Assembly (NCBI RefSeq): GCF_001426545.1
Contig: NZ_LMEZ01000001.1
Coordinates: 124,967 to 188,966, forward strand
Length of the DNA: 64,000 nucleotides
Source: Mycobacterium sp. Root135
GTDB lineage: Bacteria > Actinomycetota > Actinomycetes > Mycobacteriales > Mycobacteriaceae
Reading direction: 5' to 3'
Shown here: piece by piece, positions 46,900 through 55,233 of the stretch
Position numbering within the stretch: position 1 is the stretch's first letter
How the letters are laid out: each line of letters opens with the position of its first letter
Made by a program: the position numbers and the translations under genes
The notes under the pieces: generated by a model
What the model was told of the DNA's origin: nothing
The model's database searches: none
What the model saw: the letters and a program-made list of their open reading frames with translations, nothing else

Positions 46900-47519
46900 C
46901 ACGACTCGATCGCGATCAGGTGCCTGGCCCGGTTGCCGATGTCGACGGCGGCCGCATGGTCCTCGTCGGTCAACGTCTTCTGATTCTCCTCGGGGATGAG
47001 GCTGACGCCCGGCTGGCGCTGCATCTGCGTCAGCGCGTCGTCCAGCTCGGATTTGGTCACGTCGGGCAGTTCGGCGCGCAGTCGCACCAGGTCCACCCAG
47101 CCTCCGGCGCGAGCCGCGAGTTTGACGTACGCGGCCCGGACCTGGCTTTCGACGTCGACCGAGTCATCCTGTGCGAAGAAGAGGTCGGCGGGAGCCAGGC
47201 CTTCACGGTCGAGGTGGCGTCGCAGTGCGCGCAGCACGGTGTAGAGCGCCCTGCCCTGACCTGACGGCCGCTCGGGAACGGCGGCGCCGATGATCGCCGC
47301 GCACGTCGCCCACCCACTGTCGGTCAGCTCGAGTGCCATGGCGCGACTTTCCGTCGTAACCTCGATCAGCTTCTTCTCGAGCAGGCGATCGCGACCGCCC
47401 TTCTTCAGTTCTGGCCCAAGATCGCGCAATTCGGGGTTGCGGACGGGTCGCGCTTCGGCCATCAGAACCAGTAGCACGGCTTGCTCGGTGCCGGTGAGTT
47501 CATCGGGGGCGACGCTCAA
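46899..47519 (-). CDS. winged-helix protein of the ATPase/nuclease set
   Basis: This 206-residue protein starts at a TTG overlapping the nuclease stop (TTGA), eight bases after GAAGGG. The N-terminal part (about 8-75) reads as a winged helix: TGTEQAVLLVLMAEARPVRN, then LKKGGRDRLLEKKLIEVTTE. The C-terminal part (about 110-195, WVDLVRLRAELPDVTKSELD) looks like a second one. There is no catalytic motif, signal or membrane segment. Position and coupling suggest an adaptor or DNA-binding subunit between the nuclease and the motor, or an autoregulator. I recognise no named family. Confidence 0.7.
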   Translation of the reverse strand: MSVAPDELTGTEQAVLLVLMAEARPVRNPELRDLGPELKKGGRDRLLEKKLIEVTTESRAMALELTDSGWATCAAIIGAAVPERPSGQGRALYTVLRALRRHLDREGLAPADLFFAQDDSVDVESQVRAAYVKLAARAGGWVDLVRLRAELPDVTKSELDDALTQMQRQPGVSLIPEENQKTLTDEDHAAAVDIGNRARHLIAIES

Positions 47520-48562
47520 GGCAGATTCCCTTCGTTGGTTCTCTTCTTCGACAGCAGGCTTTCGATGACGGCCAGGACCCGAGCGGGATCGTCGTCGATC
47601 TCCTCGTTGGTGAATCGCAGCACGGCGAAGCCGTCGAGGGTGAGGCCGTTGTCGCGCCGTCGATCGGCTGCGTACTTGAGACTGCCACGGTGGTCCGGTC
47701 CGTCGATCTCCACCACGCACCGTTCGGCCGGCCACATCAAGTCCACCCGGATGGGCGGTACCAGCGAACCGCCGCTGTACTGCTGATTCCAGGTCCGTCC
47801 GACTGCCCAGGCGCACCGGGCGAGACGTCGCTCAAGGGCTTGCTCGGCCGCACTGGCCGGATGCGGCAGTCCTGCCAGGGCCGGATAGTCGACGGGCGGT
47901 GGCGCGTCGGGGGCGTCGCGCGACAGGGCGTCGAGATAACCCGGGACGGCCAGCTGCCAGATTGGATAGCGGTCGACGAGCGGCAGGACGCCGGCGGCTA
48001 GCCACGTTCCGACACCGTGGTCGGCCAGCCAGTCGAAGGCCAGTGCAGCGCGCCGCTGAGCGCCGTCGGTGTGTGATCCGTTCTCGCCAATCAGTAGCGA
48101 GATGCCGTTGCGGAAATAGCAGTCGGTGATGGCCCTGGTCAGCCCACGGGCGCGGATGTCGAGATCGAAGCGCCGCTCGGTGGGCGTGCCACGAAGTGCC
48201 GCCTCGGCGAGGTCGGCGAGGAACGGTCCGAAGTGGGCGGTGTCGGCGGCATACCGATGGGCGATCTCCCGCACCACGCGACGGTCGAAGTCACTGGCGG
48301 TGTCGATGGCGCCGGCGTCCGGCAACCAGGCCGGAAAGAGCTCGATCGCGATGGACTCGAGTTGGCCGAGAACGTCCTCCACCACGTCTTGGGCCGACGA
48401 CACCTCGGTCCGTAGCCGGTGACGGATCACCACGGGCGACCCGTCGGGCAGCGGGTCGAGACTGACCGCGAGCTGCTCCTCGGTGACGCCCACCAGCCGG
48501 ACGACTCGGCCACCGGGAAGGTGCGTCGACGACAGCGGTTGCCCGCATGCCGCTGAACTCAC
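47516..48562 (-). CDS. DUF559/Vsr-like nuclease-domain protein
   Basis: This 348-residue protein starts at GTG 48562 with AGGAGG four bases upstream. The C-terminal 100 residues carry the DUF559 restriction-endonuclease-like fold: IRVDLMWPAERCVVEIDGPD, then KYAADRRRDNGLTLDGFAVL and RFTNEEI. The acidic residues sit at the PD-(D/E)xK-type positions. The first 235 residues are mostly alpha/beta and unrecognised. Family members resemble Vsr mismatch endonucleases and some phage-defence nucleases. It is the first gene of a three-gene coupled set with a winged-helix protein and a dual ATPase. Confidence 0.78.
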   Translation of the reverse strand: MSSAACGQPLSSTHLPGGRVVRLVGVTEEQLAVSLDPLPDGSPVVIRHRLRTEVSSAQDVVEDVLGQLESIAIELFPAWLPDAGAIDTASDFDRRVVREIAHRYAADTAHFGPFLADLAEAALRGTPTERRFDLDIRARGLTRAITDCYFRNGISLLIGENGSHTDGAQRRAALAFDWLADHGVGTWLAAGVLPLVDRYPIWQLAVPGYLDALSRDAPDAPPPVDYPALAGLPHPASAAEQALERRLARCAWAVGRTWNQQYSGGSLVPPIRVDLMWPAERCVVEIDGPDHRGSLKYAADRRRDNGLTLDGFAVLRFTNEEIDDDPARVLAVIESLLSKKRTNEGNLP

Positions 48563-48620
48563 CCGACCTCCTGCACCGTCGTCGTATCGCACCCATTCTG
48601 TCCTAGGTGCCGCGTAGGCG

Positions 48621-49178
48621 TCAGACGACGGCGGCGCGCAGGTCGTCGTCGAGCGACGCACGCACGAGCGCCGCGGCGAATTCGGCGTCCCGGCCTGCGG
48701 CGAGTGCGCTCAGCTCCTGCGGGTCGGTGGGCAGCCCAAGCTGTTCGGCGGCACCGCGCGCCCGCTCGTCGTAGTACGGCCGCACCCACGTCCAGGTGTC
48801 CTGTACCTCGCGAAGGAAGATGTCGGACCCGGTCGTCCCGATGCCCTTGAATTGCTGCAGCAGCTTGGCCGCGGCGGCCGCATTCTCGTCGTAGCGGGCG
48901 TATCCCGCGCGTCCGAAGGCGTCGATCATGGTCTTGCGGTCGGCGTCGCGGACGGCCTCGGGTGTGCGCAGGCCGGCATGGAACACCTCGCGGGCGGCGG
49001 CGACGGCAATGCCCGCGTCGATGGGCTTGCTGGCCAGCATGCAGAGGACAAGCAGTTCGAACAGCGGCATCGGGGTGTCCTTGAGCGTGATGCCTGCCTC
49101 GCGGGCGTCGTAGGTGGTGCCCGCTTCCTTGAGTAGCCGCGTGGCGATGTCGCCGCGGCGAGAGTCGTTGTGCGCCAT
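48621..49178 (-). CDS. HhH-GPD-type DNA glycosylase/endonuclease-like protein
   Basis: This 185-residue protein starts at ATG 49178 (MAHNDSRRGDIA). The order PLFELLVLCMLASKPIDAGI, then LLQQFKGIGTTGSDIFLREVQ is that of the helix-hairpin-helix fold of endonuclease III-like proteins, with GIGTTGSDIF as the hairpin. The Fe-S cysteine loop is absent, and a catalytic Lys/Asp pair cannot be assigned with certainty. It may act in base-excision repair. It lies 58 bases upstream of the nuclease gene on the same strand. Confidence 0.7.
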   Translation of the reverse strand: MAHNDSRRGDIATRLLKEAGTTYDAREAGITLKDTPMPLFELLVLCMLASKPIDAGIAVAAAREVFHAGLRTPEAVRDADRKTMIDAFGRAGYARYDENAAAAAKLLQQFKGIGTTGSDIFLREVQDTWTWVRPYYDERARGAAEQLGLPTDPQELSALAAGRDAEFAAALVRASLDDDLRAAVV

Positions 49179-49216
49179 GGCGCGGGCATACCCGACGACG
49201 ATGGCGGCAAACGCCG

Positions 49217-49549
49217 CTACTTCGCAGGAAGCCCTTCGGCGTAGTGGACGCCCTTGTCGACCCACGTGCGCAGTTGCCGTTTGGTCGCCACCCCGGCGGT
49301 GCCGACGCGGATCCAGCCGCGCGTCTGGCGCCCTGCCATCACCATCGGCTCGACGTGCGCGCGTTCGAGCAACGTGTTGGTCTCCTTGGCGGGGACGCGG
49401 ACCATCAGGCCGCCCTGGCCGCTGACGCACACGGCCATGTTGCCGCCGACCATGAACGCGAGGCCGCCGAACATCCGCTTTTCGTCGACGCCGGCAGTCT
49501 CACCGAGCAGCTCACGGACGCGGTGGGCCAGATCCTCGTCGTAGGGCAC
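49217..49549 (-). CDS. TfoX N-terminal-domain protein
   Basis: This 110-residue protein starts with GTG (MPYDEDLAHRVRELL). It shows the TfoX_N pattern: EKRMFGGLAFMVGGNMAVCV, then GLMVRVP and RQLRTWVDKGVHYAEGLP. In Haemophilus and Vibrio, TfoX/Sxy regulate competence; in mycobacteria such short proteins are common and of unknown role. It is co-directional with the HhH-GPD gene, 38 bases apart, and with the LLM gene just upstream. Confidence 0.82.
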   Translation of the reverse strand: MPYDEDLAHRVRELLGETAGVDEKRMFGGLAFMVGGNMAVCVSGQGGLMVRVPAKETNTLLERAHVEPMVMAGRQTRGWIRVGTAGVATKRQLRTWVDKGVHYAEGLPAK

Positions 49550-49561
49550 GTGTCGAGGTTC

Positions 49562-50596
49562 TCACGTCGCGGGCGTCCAGCCCAGCCGTGGCCCAAGGTT
49601 CTCCGCCAGGTCGTCGACGATCTGGCGGTAGTCGGCCTCCTCGAAGGAGAACGGCAGCGCGAAGGCAATTTCGTTGGCGCGCTGGAACCCGGCGTGTTCG
49701 AACAGCTGGTCGGCCAGTTCGTCGGACGTGCCGACGTAGTCGGGGGAGAACAGCATGCCCTTGGGTCCCTGCGGAGCCTTGGTGCGCTCGAAGCGGCTCG
49801 CGGCGTACTCGCGGTAGCGTCGGATCTGGTCGCCGGTCGCCGAGTCGGTGGGGATGACCACCAAACCCTGTGACACGCGCGCGCTTTCGGGCCGCGGGTG
49901 GCTTGCCCGATAGGCGTCGATCTGCTGGCCTTGAATGGTGGCGAAGTCGGGGGACCCCGTGCCTTCCGGAGTGTCTCCGGCGCTGACCACCGAGCTCGTC
50001 AGATAGTTGACACCCTGTGCGCCAGCCCATTTGGCGGATTCGAGTCCGCCGCCATACCAGACCCGGTCGGCGAGGCCGGGGGAGTGCGGCTGGATCCGGC
50101 GGGTGAAGCGCTCGATGCCGACGACGCCCTCGAAGTCGCTGACCGGCTCACCGCGCAGGGCGCGCAACAGCCGCAGCACCCGTTCCTTGGAGAAGTCCTC
50201 GAGGTCGTGGGTGTCGGGGTAGAGCGCCGCCTTGTAGTGGTCGTACATCATCGGTGTGCCCACGGAGACACCCGGGTTGACGCGTCCGCCGGACATGACG
50301 TCGACGGTGGCCAGATCCTCCGCCAGGCGGAAGGGGTTCTCCAAGCCCAGGGGGATGACGGCGGTACCGAGCTCGATGCGCGACGTGCGCTGACTGGCGG
50401 CAGCCATGATCGCCACCGGGCTCGAGATGCCGGGTTGGAGGTGGCGGTCGCGCAGCCAGACGCTGTCGAAGCCCAGGGCCTCGGCGCGCTCGATGACCTG
50501 GAGGGTCTCCTCGATTCCCGGGCCGGGGTTGGCGTCGTCGAATCGACCGATGGTCAGGAACCCGAGCTTGCGCAACGGTTCTCCGCGTCTGGGCAT
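49562..50596 (-). CDS. LLM-class flavin-dependent oxidoreductase
   Basis: This 344-residue luciferase-like monooxygenase begins KLGFLTIGRFDDANPGPGIE. It contains ERAEALGFDSVWLRDRHLQP, RIELGTAVIPLGLENP and LATVDVMSGGRVNPGVSVGT. Two-component FMNH2-dependent enzymes and F420 enzymes share this fold; the sequence is nearer the FMN-type alkanal/nitrilotriacetate branch. Substrate unknown. GGAGA precedes the ATG. An inverted repeat lies in the upstream region. The gene ends 12 bases before tfoX-like. Confidence 0.82.
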   Translation of the reverse strand: MPRRGEPLRKLGFLTIGRFDDANPGPGIEETLQVIERAEALGFDSVWLRDRHLQPGISSPVAIMAAASQRTSRIELGTAVIPLGLENPFRLAEDLATVDVMSGGRVNPGVSVGTPMMYDHYKAALYPDTHDLEDFSKERVLRLLRALRGEPVSDFEGVVGIERFTRRIQPHSPGLADRVWYGGGLESAKWAGAQGVNYLTSSVVSAGDTPEGTGSPDFATIQGQQIDAYRASHPRPESARVSQGLVVIPTDSATGDQIRRYREYAASRFERTKAPQGPKGMLFSPDYVGTSDELADQLFEHAGFQRANEIAFALPFSFEEADYRQIVDDLAENLGPRLGWTPAT

Positions 50597-50642
50597 CTGG
50601 TAGGTCTCCGTATCGGGTGTGGGGTGGTGTGGCGGTGTGGGG

Positions 50643-50660
50643 CGTCAACTTTTGTTGACG
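50643..50660. repeat. perfect inverted repeat CGTCAAC-TTTT-GTTGACG upstream of the LLM gene
   Basis: Seven-base arms flank a TTTT centre. A further half-site GTTGACG lies at 50674-50680. The element sits 47 bases upstream of the LLM start and 121 bases upstream of the divergent HTH gene. It resembles a repressor operator, or paired -35 elements facing both ways. The surrounding sequence is a GGTGTGG-rich low-complexity stretch. Confidence 0.6.
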
Positions 50661-50780
50661 TTCGTCATCGGATGTTGACGGGTGTGGGGGTGTGGTGTGG
50701 TTGGGCTGGCGGTTCGGGGTGGATGCGGCGGACGGATGAGAGCAATCAATGGTGTCACCCCCGCGTCGCATACTGCGCAC

Positions 50781-51179
50781 GTGACGACACCGGCACCGAC
50801 ACCGTGGTGGGACAACGACCCCGAGATCGCCGAGATTCGCCGTCGAACGGCCGAAGAGTTCGGAATCGTGTTGGACGCAACCGAACCCGGCGAGGCGGGA
50901 AGCTCCGACGATTTCGACGACTATGACGATTTCGACGACAGTTACTCCGCCGTGCCCGCCAAGCACGACCCCGTCATGGCCGAATTGCTCGACGGGCACA
51001 GCTTGCGGCGACTCTCCGACGCCCGCGACGCGCTGATGGACGCCCGCGAAGGGTATGACGACGCGGTCCTGGAGGCTCGCACCGCCGGCTACTCCTGGGG
51101 CGAGATCGGCACCGTGCTTGGCGTGTCGAAACAGCAGTTGCACCGCCGGTTCGGCACACGACAGCGGGGCCGACGGTAG
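50781..51179 (+). CDS. small acidic HTH DNA-binding protein
   Basis: This 132-residue protein is read from GTG 50781. CATACT lies six bases upstream and no ribosome site is seen, as for a leaderless mRNA. After a Trp-containing start (TPWWDNDPEIAEIRRRT), an acidic run (SSDDFDDYDDFDDSY) leads to a C-terminal helix-turn-helix, GYSWGEIGTVLGVSKQQLHR, like the region 4/AsnC-type HTH found in many small mycobacterial proteins. The upstream in-frame extension to 50682 is low-complexity and probably not translated. Its target is unknown. Confidence 0.7.
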   Translation: MTTPAPTPWWDNDPEIAEIRRRTAEEFGIVLDATEPGEAGSSDDFDDYDDFDDSYSAVPAKHDPVMAELLDGHSLRRLSDARDALMDAREGYDDAVLEARTAGYSWGEIGTVLGVSKQQLHRRFGTRQRGRR

Positions 51180-51192
51180 TCGACCCCGCTGT
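51161..51192. terminator. bidirectional terminator between the HTH gene and lon
   Basis: ACAGCGGGG-C-CGAC (51161-51174) pairs with GTCG-A-CCCCGCTGT (51179-51192), with one mismatch and a GGTA loop. It overlaps the last codons of the plus-strand gene and lies 12 bases before the lon stop, so it can serve both convergent genes. There is no strong T-tract on either side. Confidence 0.7.
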
Positions 51193-51204
51193 ACGTGCCA
51201 TCTG

Positions 51205-53526
51205 TCAGGCGGCAACCGTCGCCACGTCCGTCACCGGTTCCAACGCCTGCGCGACGATGTCCGCCACGTCGGTCATCGGCCTGACGTCCAGCGCCGCAAG
51301 CACTTCGGCTGGGACATCGTCCAGATCCGGCTCGTTGCGAGCCGGGATGAACACCGTCTTCAGTCCGTTGCGCTGCGCGGCGAGCAACTTCTGCTTCACC
51401 CCGCCGATCGGGAGCACCCGACCGTTCAGAGTGACCTCGCCCGTCATGCCCACGTCACCGCGAACCTTGCGGCCAGTGGCCATCGACACCAGTGCGGTCA
51501 CCATCGTGACGCCCGCCGACGGACCGTCCTTCGGCACCGCGCCCGCCGGGAAGTGAACGTGGATTTGGCGATTCAGTTCTGCCCGGTCGACGCCCAACTG
51601 CTCGGCATGCGCCTTGACGTAGGACAGCGCGATCTGTGCCGATTCCTTCATCACGTCACCCAGCTGACCGGTCAACTGCAGACCGGCGTCGCCGGAGTTC
51701 GAGTTCGCCTCGATGAACAGCACGTCGCCGCCCAGACCCGTGACGGCCAGGCCGGTCGCCACGCCGGGCACCGCGGTGCGCTCCTCGGATTCCGGAGTGA
51801 AGCGCGGACGCCCAAGGTAGGCAACCAGATCCGGCTCGTCGATGACCAGGTTCTGCGGATCCACCGCGAGCTTGGTCGTCGCCTTCCGCAGCGCCTTGGC
51901 GAGCAGCCGCTCGAACTGACGCATACCGGGCTCGCGGGTGTAGTCCGCGGCGATCTTGCGCAGCGCCTCGTCGGTCACCGACACCTCCTCGGGCGTCAGC
52001 GCCGCGCGGTCCCGCTGCCGCGGCAGCAGGAAGTCACGGGCGATGGCGACCTTGTCGTCCTCGGTGTAACCGTCGATCTGCACCAGCTCCATGCGGTCCA
52101 ACAGGGCCGACGGGATGTTCTCGATCACGTTGGCCGTCGCCAGGAACACGACGTCGGACAGGTCCAGGTCGAGGTCCAGGTAGTGGTCGCGGAACGTGTG
52201 GTTCTGCGCCGGATCCAGCACCTCCAGCAGCGCCGCACTCGGATCGCCTCGGTAGTCCGAACCCACCTTGTCGATCTCGTCGAGCAGCACGACGGGGTTC
52301 ATCGACCCCGCCTCGCCGATCGCCCGGACCAGCCGGCCCGGCAGCGCGCCGACGTAGGTACGCCGGTGCCCACGGATCTCGGCCTCGTCGCGCACGCCAC
52401 CGAGCGCGACGCGAACGAACTTGCGGCCCAACGCCCGTGCCACCGATTCACCCAGTGACGTCTTGCCGACACCGGGAGGCCCCGCCAGCACCATCACGGC
52501 ACCCGAGCCGCGACCCCCGACGACCTGCAGCCCACGCTGCGTCCGACGGGCCCGCACGGCCAGGTATTCCACGATGCGGTCCTTGACGTCGTCCAGCCCG
52601 TGGTGGTCGGCGTCCAAGATCTCCCGCGCCGACTTCAAGTCGGTCGAGTCCTCGGTCGTGACGTTCCACGGCAGGTCGAGCACGGTGTCCAACCAGGTCC
52701 GGATCCAGCCGCCCTCGGGGCTCTGCTCGCTGGAGCGTTCCAGCTTGCCGACCTCGCGCAGCGCGGCCTCGCGCACCTTCTCCGGCAGATCGGCGGCCTC
52801 GACCTTGGCCCGATAGTCATCGGATCCCTCGGGCTCGCCTTCGCCGAGCTCCTTGCGGATCGCGGCCAACTGCTGGCGCAGCAGGAACTCCTTCTGCGTC
52901 TTCTCCATACCGCTGCGCACGTCGTCGGCGATCTTGTCGTTGACCTCGGTCTCGGCGAGGTGCTCGGCGGTCACGTCGATCAGCAGCCGCAGCCGCCGGG
53001 CCACGTCCTCGGTTTCCAGCAGCTCGCGCTTCTGCACGTCGGTCAGGTACGAGGCGTAACCGGCGGTGTCGGCCAGTGCCGACGGGTCGCTGATCTTGTT
53101 GACCACGTCGACGATCTGCCAGGCCTCACGGCGCTGCAGCATCGCCAGCAGCAGTTTCTTGTACTCGGCGGCGAGCGCCTTGGTCTCGTCGGTGATTGCG
53201 GAGTCGCCCACCTCGGTGACCTCCACCCACAGCGCCGCGCCGGGTCCGGTGGTGCCGGAGCCGATGTGGGCGCGCTTCTCACCGCGGACGACGGCGGCGG
53301 CACCGCCACCGGGGACGCGACCCACCTGCACGATCGAGGCGATCACGCCGTAGGTGGGGTAGCGGTCCTCGAGCCGGGGCGCGATGAGCAGCTTGCCGCT
53401 CTCGCTTGCCTGGGCGGCGTCGACCGCGGCACGTGCCGCGTCGTCCAGTTCGATGGGGACGACCATTCCTGGCAGCACGATCGGCTCGCTGACGAAGAGC
53501 ACGGGCACTGCGATGTTTTCAGACAT
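51205..53526 (-). CDS. lon: ATP-dependent protease Lon
   Basis: This 773-residue LonA protease has an N-terminal substrate domain (about 1-200), then coiled-coil (KTQKEFLLRQQLAAIRKELG). The AAA module has Walker A LAGPPGVGKTSLGESVA near 360 and Walker B VVLLDEIDKVG. The protease domain has the catalytic Ser in PKDGPSAGVTMVTAL and the Lys in GGVKQKLLAAQ. It degrades misfolded and regulatory proteins in the cytoplasm. Lon is missing from M. tuberculosis but present in M. smegmatis. GAAGGAG lies just before the ATG, and a HAIR-like dyad lies upstream. Confidence 0.97.
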   Translation of the reverse strand: MSENIAVPVLFVSEPIVLPGMVVPIELDDAARAAVDAAQASESGKLLIAPRLEDRYPTYGVIASIVQVGRVPGGGAAAVVRGEKRAHIGSGTTGPGAALWVEVTEVGDSAITDETKALAAEYKKLLLAMLQRREAWQIVDVVNKISDPSALADTAGYASYLTDVQKRELLETEDVARRLRLLIDVTAEHLAETEVNDKIADDVRSGMEKTQKEFLLRQQLAAIRKELGEGEPEGSDDYRAKVEAADLPEKVREAALREVGKLERSSEQSPEGGWIRTWLDTVLDLPWNVTTEDSTDLKSAREILDADHHGLDDVKDRIVEYLAVRARRTQRGLQVVGGRGSGAVMVLAGPPGVGKTSLGESVARALGRKFVRVALGGVRDEAEIRGHRRTYVGALPGRLVRAIGEAGSMNPVVLLDEIDKVGSDYRGDPSAALLEVLDPAQNHTFRDHYLDLDLDLSDVVFLATANVIENIPSALLDRMELVQIDGYTEDDKVAIARDFLLPRQRDRAALTPEEVSVTDEALRKIAADYTREPGMRQFERLLAKALRKATTKLAVDPQNLVIDEPDLVAYLGRPRFTPESEERTAVPGVATGLAVTGLGGDVLFIEANSNSGDAGLQLTGQLGDVMKESAQIALSYVKAHAEQLGVDRAELNRQIHVHFPAGAVPKDGPSAGVTMVTALVSMATGRKVRGDVGMTGEVTLNGRVLPIGGVKQKLLAAQRNGLKTVFIPARNEPDLDDVPAEVLAALDVRPMTDVADIVAQALEPVTDVATVAA

Positions 53527-53540
53527 CAGACTCCTTCAAA

Positions 53541-53561
53541 GTTCAGCCTGATGCGCTCAAC
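53541..53561 (-). promoter_or_regulatory. HAIR-like (HspR) element upstream of lon
   Basis: On the lon strand the sequence reads GTTGAGC-N7-GCTGAAC. The HspR consensus is CTTGAGT-N7-ACTCAAG. The core TTGAG-N9-CTCAA spacing is exact, with one core mismatch (CTGAA). It lies 15 bases upstream of the lon ATG. lon is HspR-controlled in Streptomyces, so heat regulation is plausible here. Confidence 0.5.
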
Positions 53562-53590
53562 CTTGGGTGGGGTCGGTTTGTTCCCAGGGG

Positions 53591-54220
53591 TTAGGCGGGC
53601 GCCTCGGCGGCCGCGGCAGCACGGCGGCTGACCACGACCGTCGCCAACACCAGGAAGCCGATGACCGGCAGCGTGATCGCCGAGTTCACCCCGTTGGCGG
53701 CGTCCACGGACAGGTGGGCGATGACCACCAGGCGAATCGCCACCTCGACCAGCAGTCCGACGCCCCACATCGCCGAGAGCCGAACGTGAATGCGACGGAT
53801 CCGTCGGGTCTCGTCCGGTGTCGGGTCGGCCTGGTCGGCCGGCCGGAAGCGCTCGCCGACCACCTGCGTCAACGGGGTGCCGACGACGCAACTGCCGAGG
53901 AAGAGCGGGCCGCCGATGCCGTTGACGAGCGTGTTGCCGACCAGGATCAGCTTGGGATCGGTGGTGGCCAGGCCGACGGCGAGGCTCAGCCCGAACGTCA
54001 GCAGGAGGTAGACGGCGAAGGGGTCGAGCCGTCGACTCTTCACCACGCCGTAGACGACCCGCGCCCCCGACAGAACGGTGGCCGACAGCAAGGCGACGTA
54101 CTCGGAGACGCCCAACGCCCGCAGCCCGTAGTAGGCGACCAGGGGAGGTGCCACGTCGAGCAGGATCGTCTGGAACAGCGGCCGCATCGAAGGGCGCGGG
54201 GTGGGGGCCTGCTCGGTCAC
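53591..54220 (-). CDS. VC0807-like integral membrane protein
   Basis: This 209-residue membrane protein has about five or six helices (LLDVAPPLVAYYGLRALGV; FAVYLLLTFGLSLAVGLATT; SAMWGVGLLVEVAIRLVVIA; LPVIGFLVLATVVVS). The layout suggests the VC0807 family of unknown function. I start it at GTG 54220. TAGAGT lies seven bases upstream and there is no ribosome site, again a leaderless pattern. The frame upstream is Arg-rich and not membrane-like. It is co-directional with lon but separated by 64 bases. Confidence 0.68.
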   Translation of the reverse strand: MTEQAPTPRPSMRPLFQTILLDVAPPLVAYYGLRALGVSEYVALLSATVLSGARVVYGVVKSRRLDPFAVYLLLTFGLSLAVGLATTDPKLILVGNTLVNGIGGPLFLGSCVVGTPLTQVVGERFRPADQADPTPDETRRIRRIHVRLSAMWGVGLLVEVAIRLVVIAHLSVDAANGVNSAITLPVIGFLVLATVVVSRRAAAAAEAPA

Positions 54221-54296
54221 CGCGATCACTCTAGCCAGGGCGCCTGACCGGCGCCTGTCAGGGAATAGCCGACGTCGTACCCGTGTCGTGGGACGC

Positions 54297-55226
54297 ATGG
54301 CAAAGGCGGTTCGATACGACCGGTACGGCGAGCTCGACGTCCTAGAGGTGCGTGACGTTCCGCGTCCGCGACCCGCCAGCGGCGAGGTGGTGGTCGCCGT
54401 GACGGCGGCGGGCATCAACCCGGGGGAGTCGATGATCAGGCGCGGCCTGCTGCACGACCGTTGGCCCGCCACGTTCCCGGAGGGTGAGGGCAGCGACCTG
54501 GCGGGCGTAGTCGTCGAGGTGGGTAGCGGCGCAACCGATTTCGCCGTCGGCGACGAGGTGATGGGGTTCTCGCTGACGCGCTCCAGTCACGCCGAGTACA
54601 CCAGGGTGCCCACCGGGCAACTCGCCCCAAAGCCGGCCGGCGTGCCGTGGGAGGTGGCGGGCAGCCTCTACACCGCTGGCGCAGCCGCTTACGCGGCAGT
54701 GCGGTCGGTGGCCCTCGGAGCCGGCGACGTCGTGGCGGTGTCCGGGGCCAGCGGCGGCGTCGGCACCATAGCCGTGCAGCTTGCGAAGCACACGGGTGCA
54801 ACGGTTCTCGGCATCGCAGGCCCGGACAACGACGCGTGGTTGGCTGATCGCGGTGTCACGCCGGTCAACTACGGCGACGATCTGGCCGGCCGCCTCCGCA
54901 CCGCGTCGCCGACGGGTCGCGTCGACGCGTTCCTCGACCTGTTTGGCGGCGGTTACGTCGAGCTCGCAGTCGACGATCTCGGCATTGCACCCGAGCGCGT
55001 CGACACGATCATCGACTTCGCCGCCGTCGAACGATTTGGGGTCAAGGTGGAGGGCACCGCGGCGGCGTCGAGTGCAGCGGTGGTGGCCGAACTCGCCGAA
55101 TTGGTCGCCACCGGTCGACTGGAGGTTCCCATCGCCGGAGTGTTCCCGCTCGATCAGGTACGTGAGGCGTACCGCACCCTCGAACAACGGCACACCCGCG
55201 GCAAGCTGGTGCTGAGCATGCGATGA
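54297..55226 (+). CDS. NADP-dependent quinone/enone oxidoreductase (MDR superfamily)
   Basis: This 309-residue zinc-free medium-chain reductase begins AKAVRYDRYGELDVLEVRDV. It contains AAGINPGESMIRRG, FPEGEGSDLAGVVVEVG and the NADPH motif AVSGASGGVGTIAVQLAKH. It ends LEQRHTRGKLVLSM. No zinc ligands are present. Such enzymes reduce quinones, enones or acyl substrates. ATG 54297 lacks a clear ribosome site. The gene is divergent from the membrane protein and convergent with the SulP gene. Confidence 0.87.
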   Translation: MAKAVRYDRYGELDVLEVRDVPRPRPASGEVVVAVTAAGINPGESMIRRGLLHDRWPATFPEGEGSDLAGVVVEVGSGATDFAVGDEVMGFSLTRSSHAEYTRVPTGQLAPKPAGVPWEVAGSLYTAGAAAYAAVRSVALGAGDVVAVSGASGGVGTIAVQLAKHTGATVLGIAGPDNDAWLADRGVTPVNYGDDLAGRLRTASPTGRVDAFLDLFGGGYVELAVDDLGIAPERVDTIIDFAAVERFGVKVEGTAAASSAAVVAELAELVATGRLEVPIAGVFPLDQVREAYRTLEQRHTRGKLVLSMR

Positions 55227-55233
55227 CGCCGGC

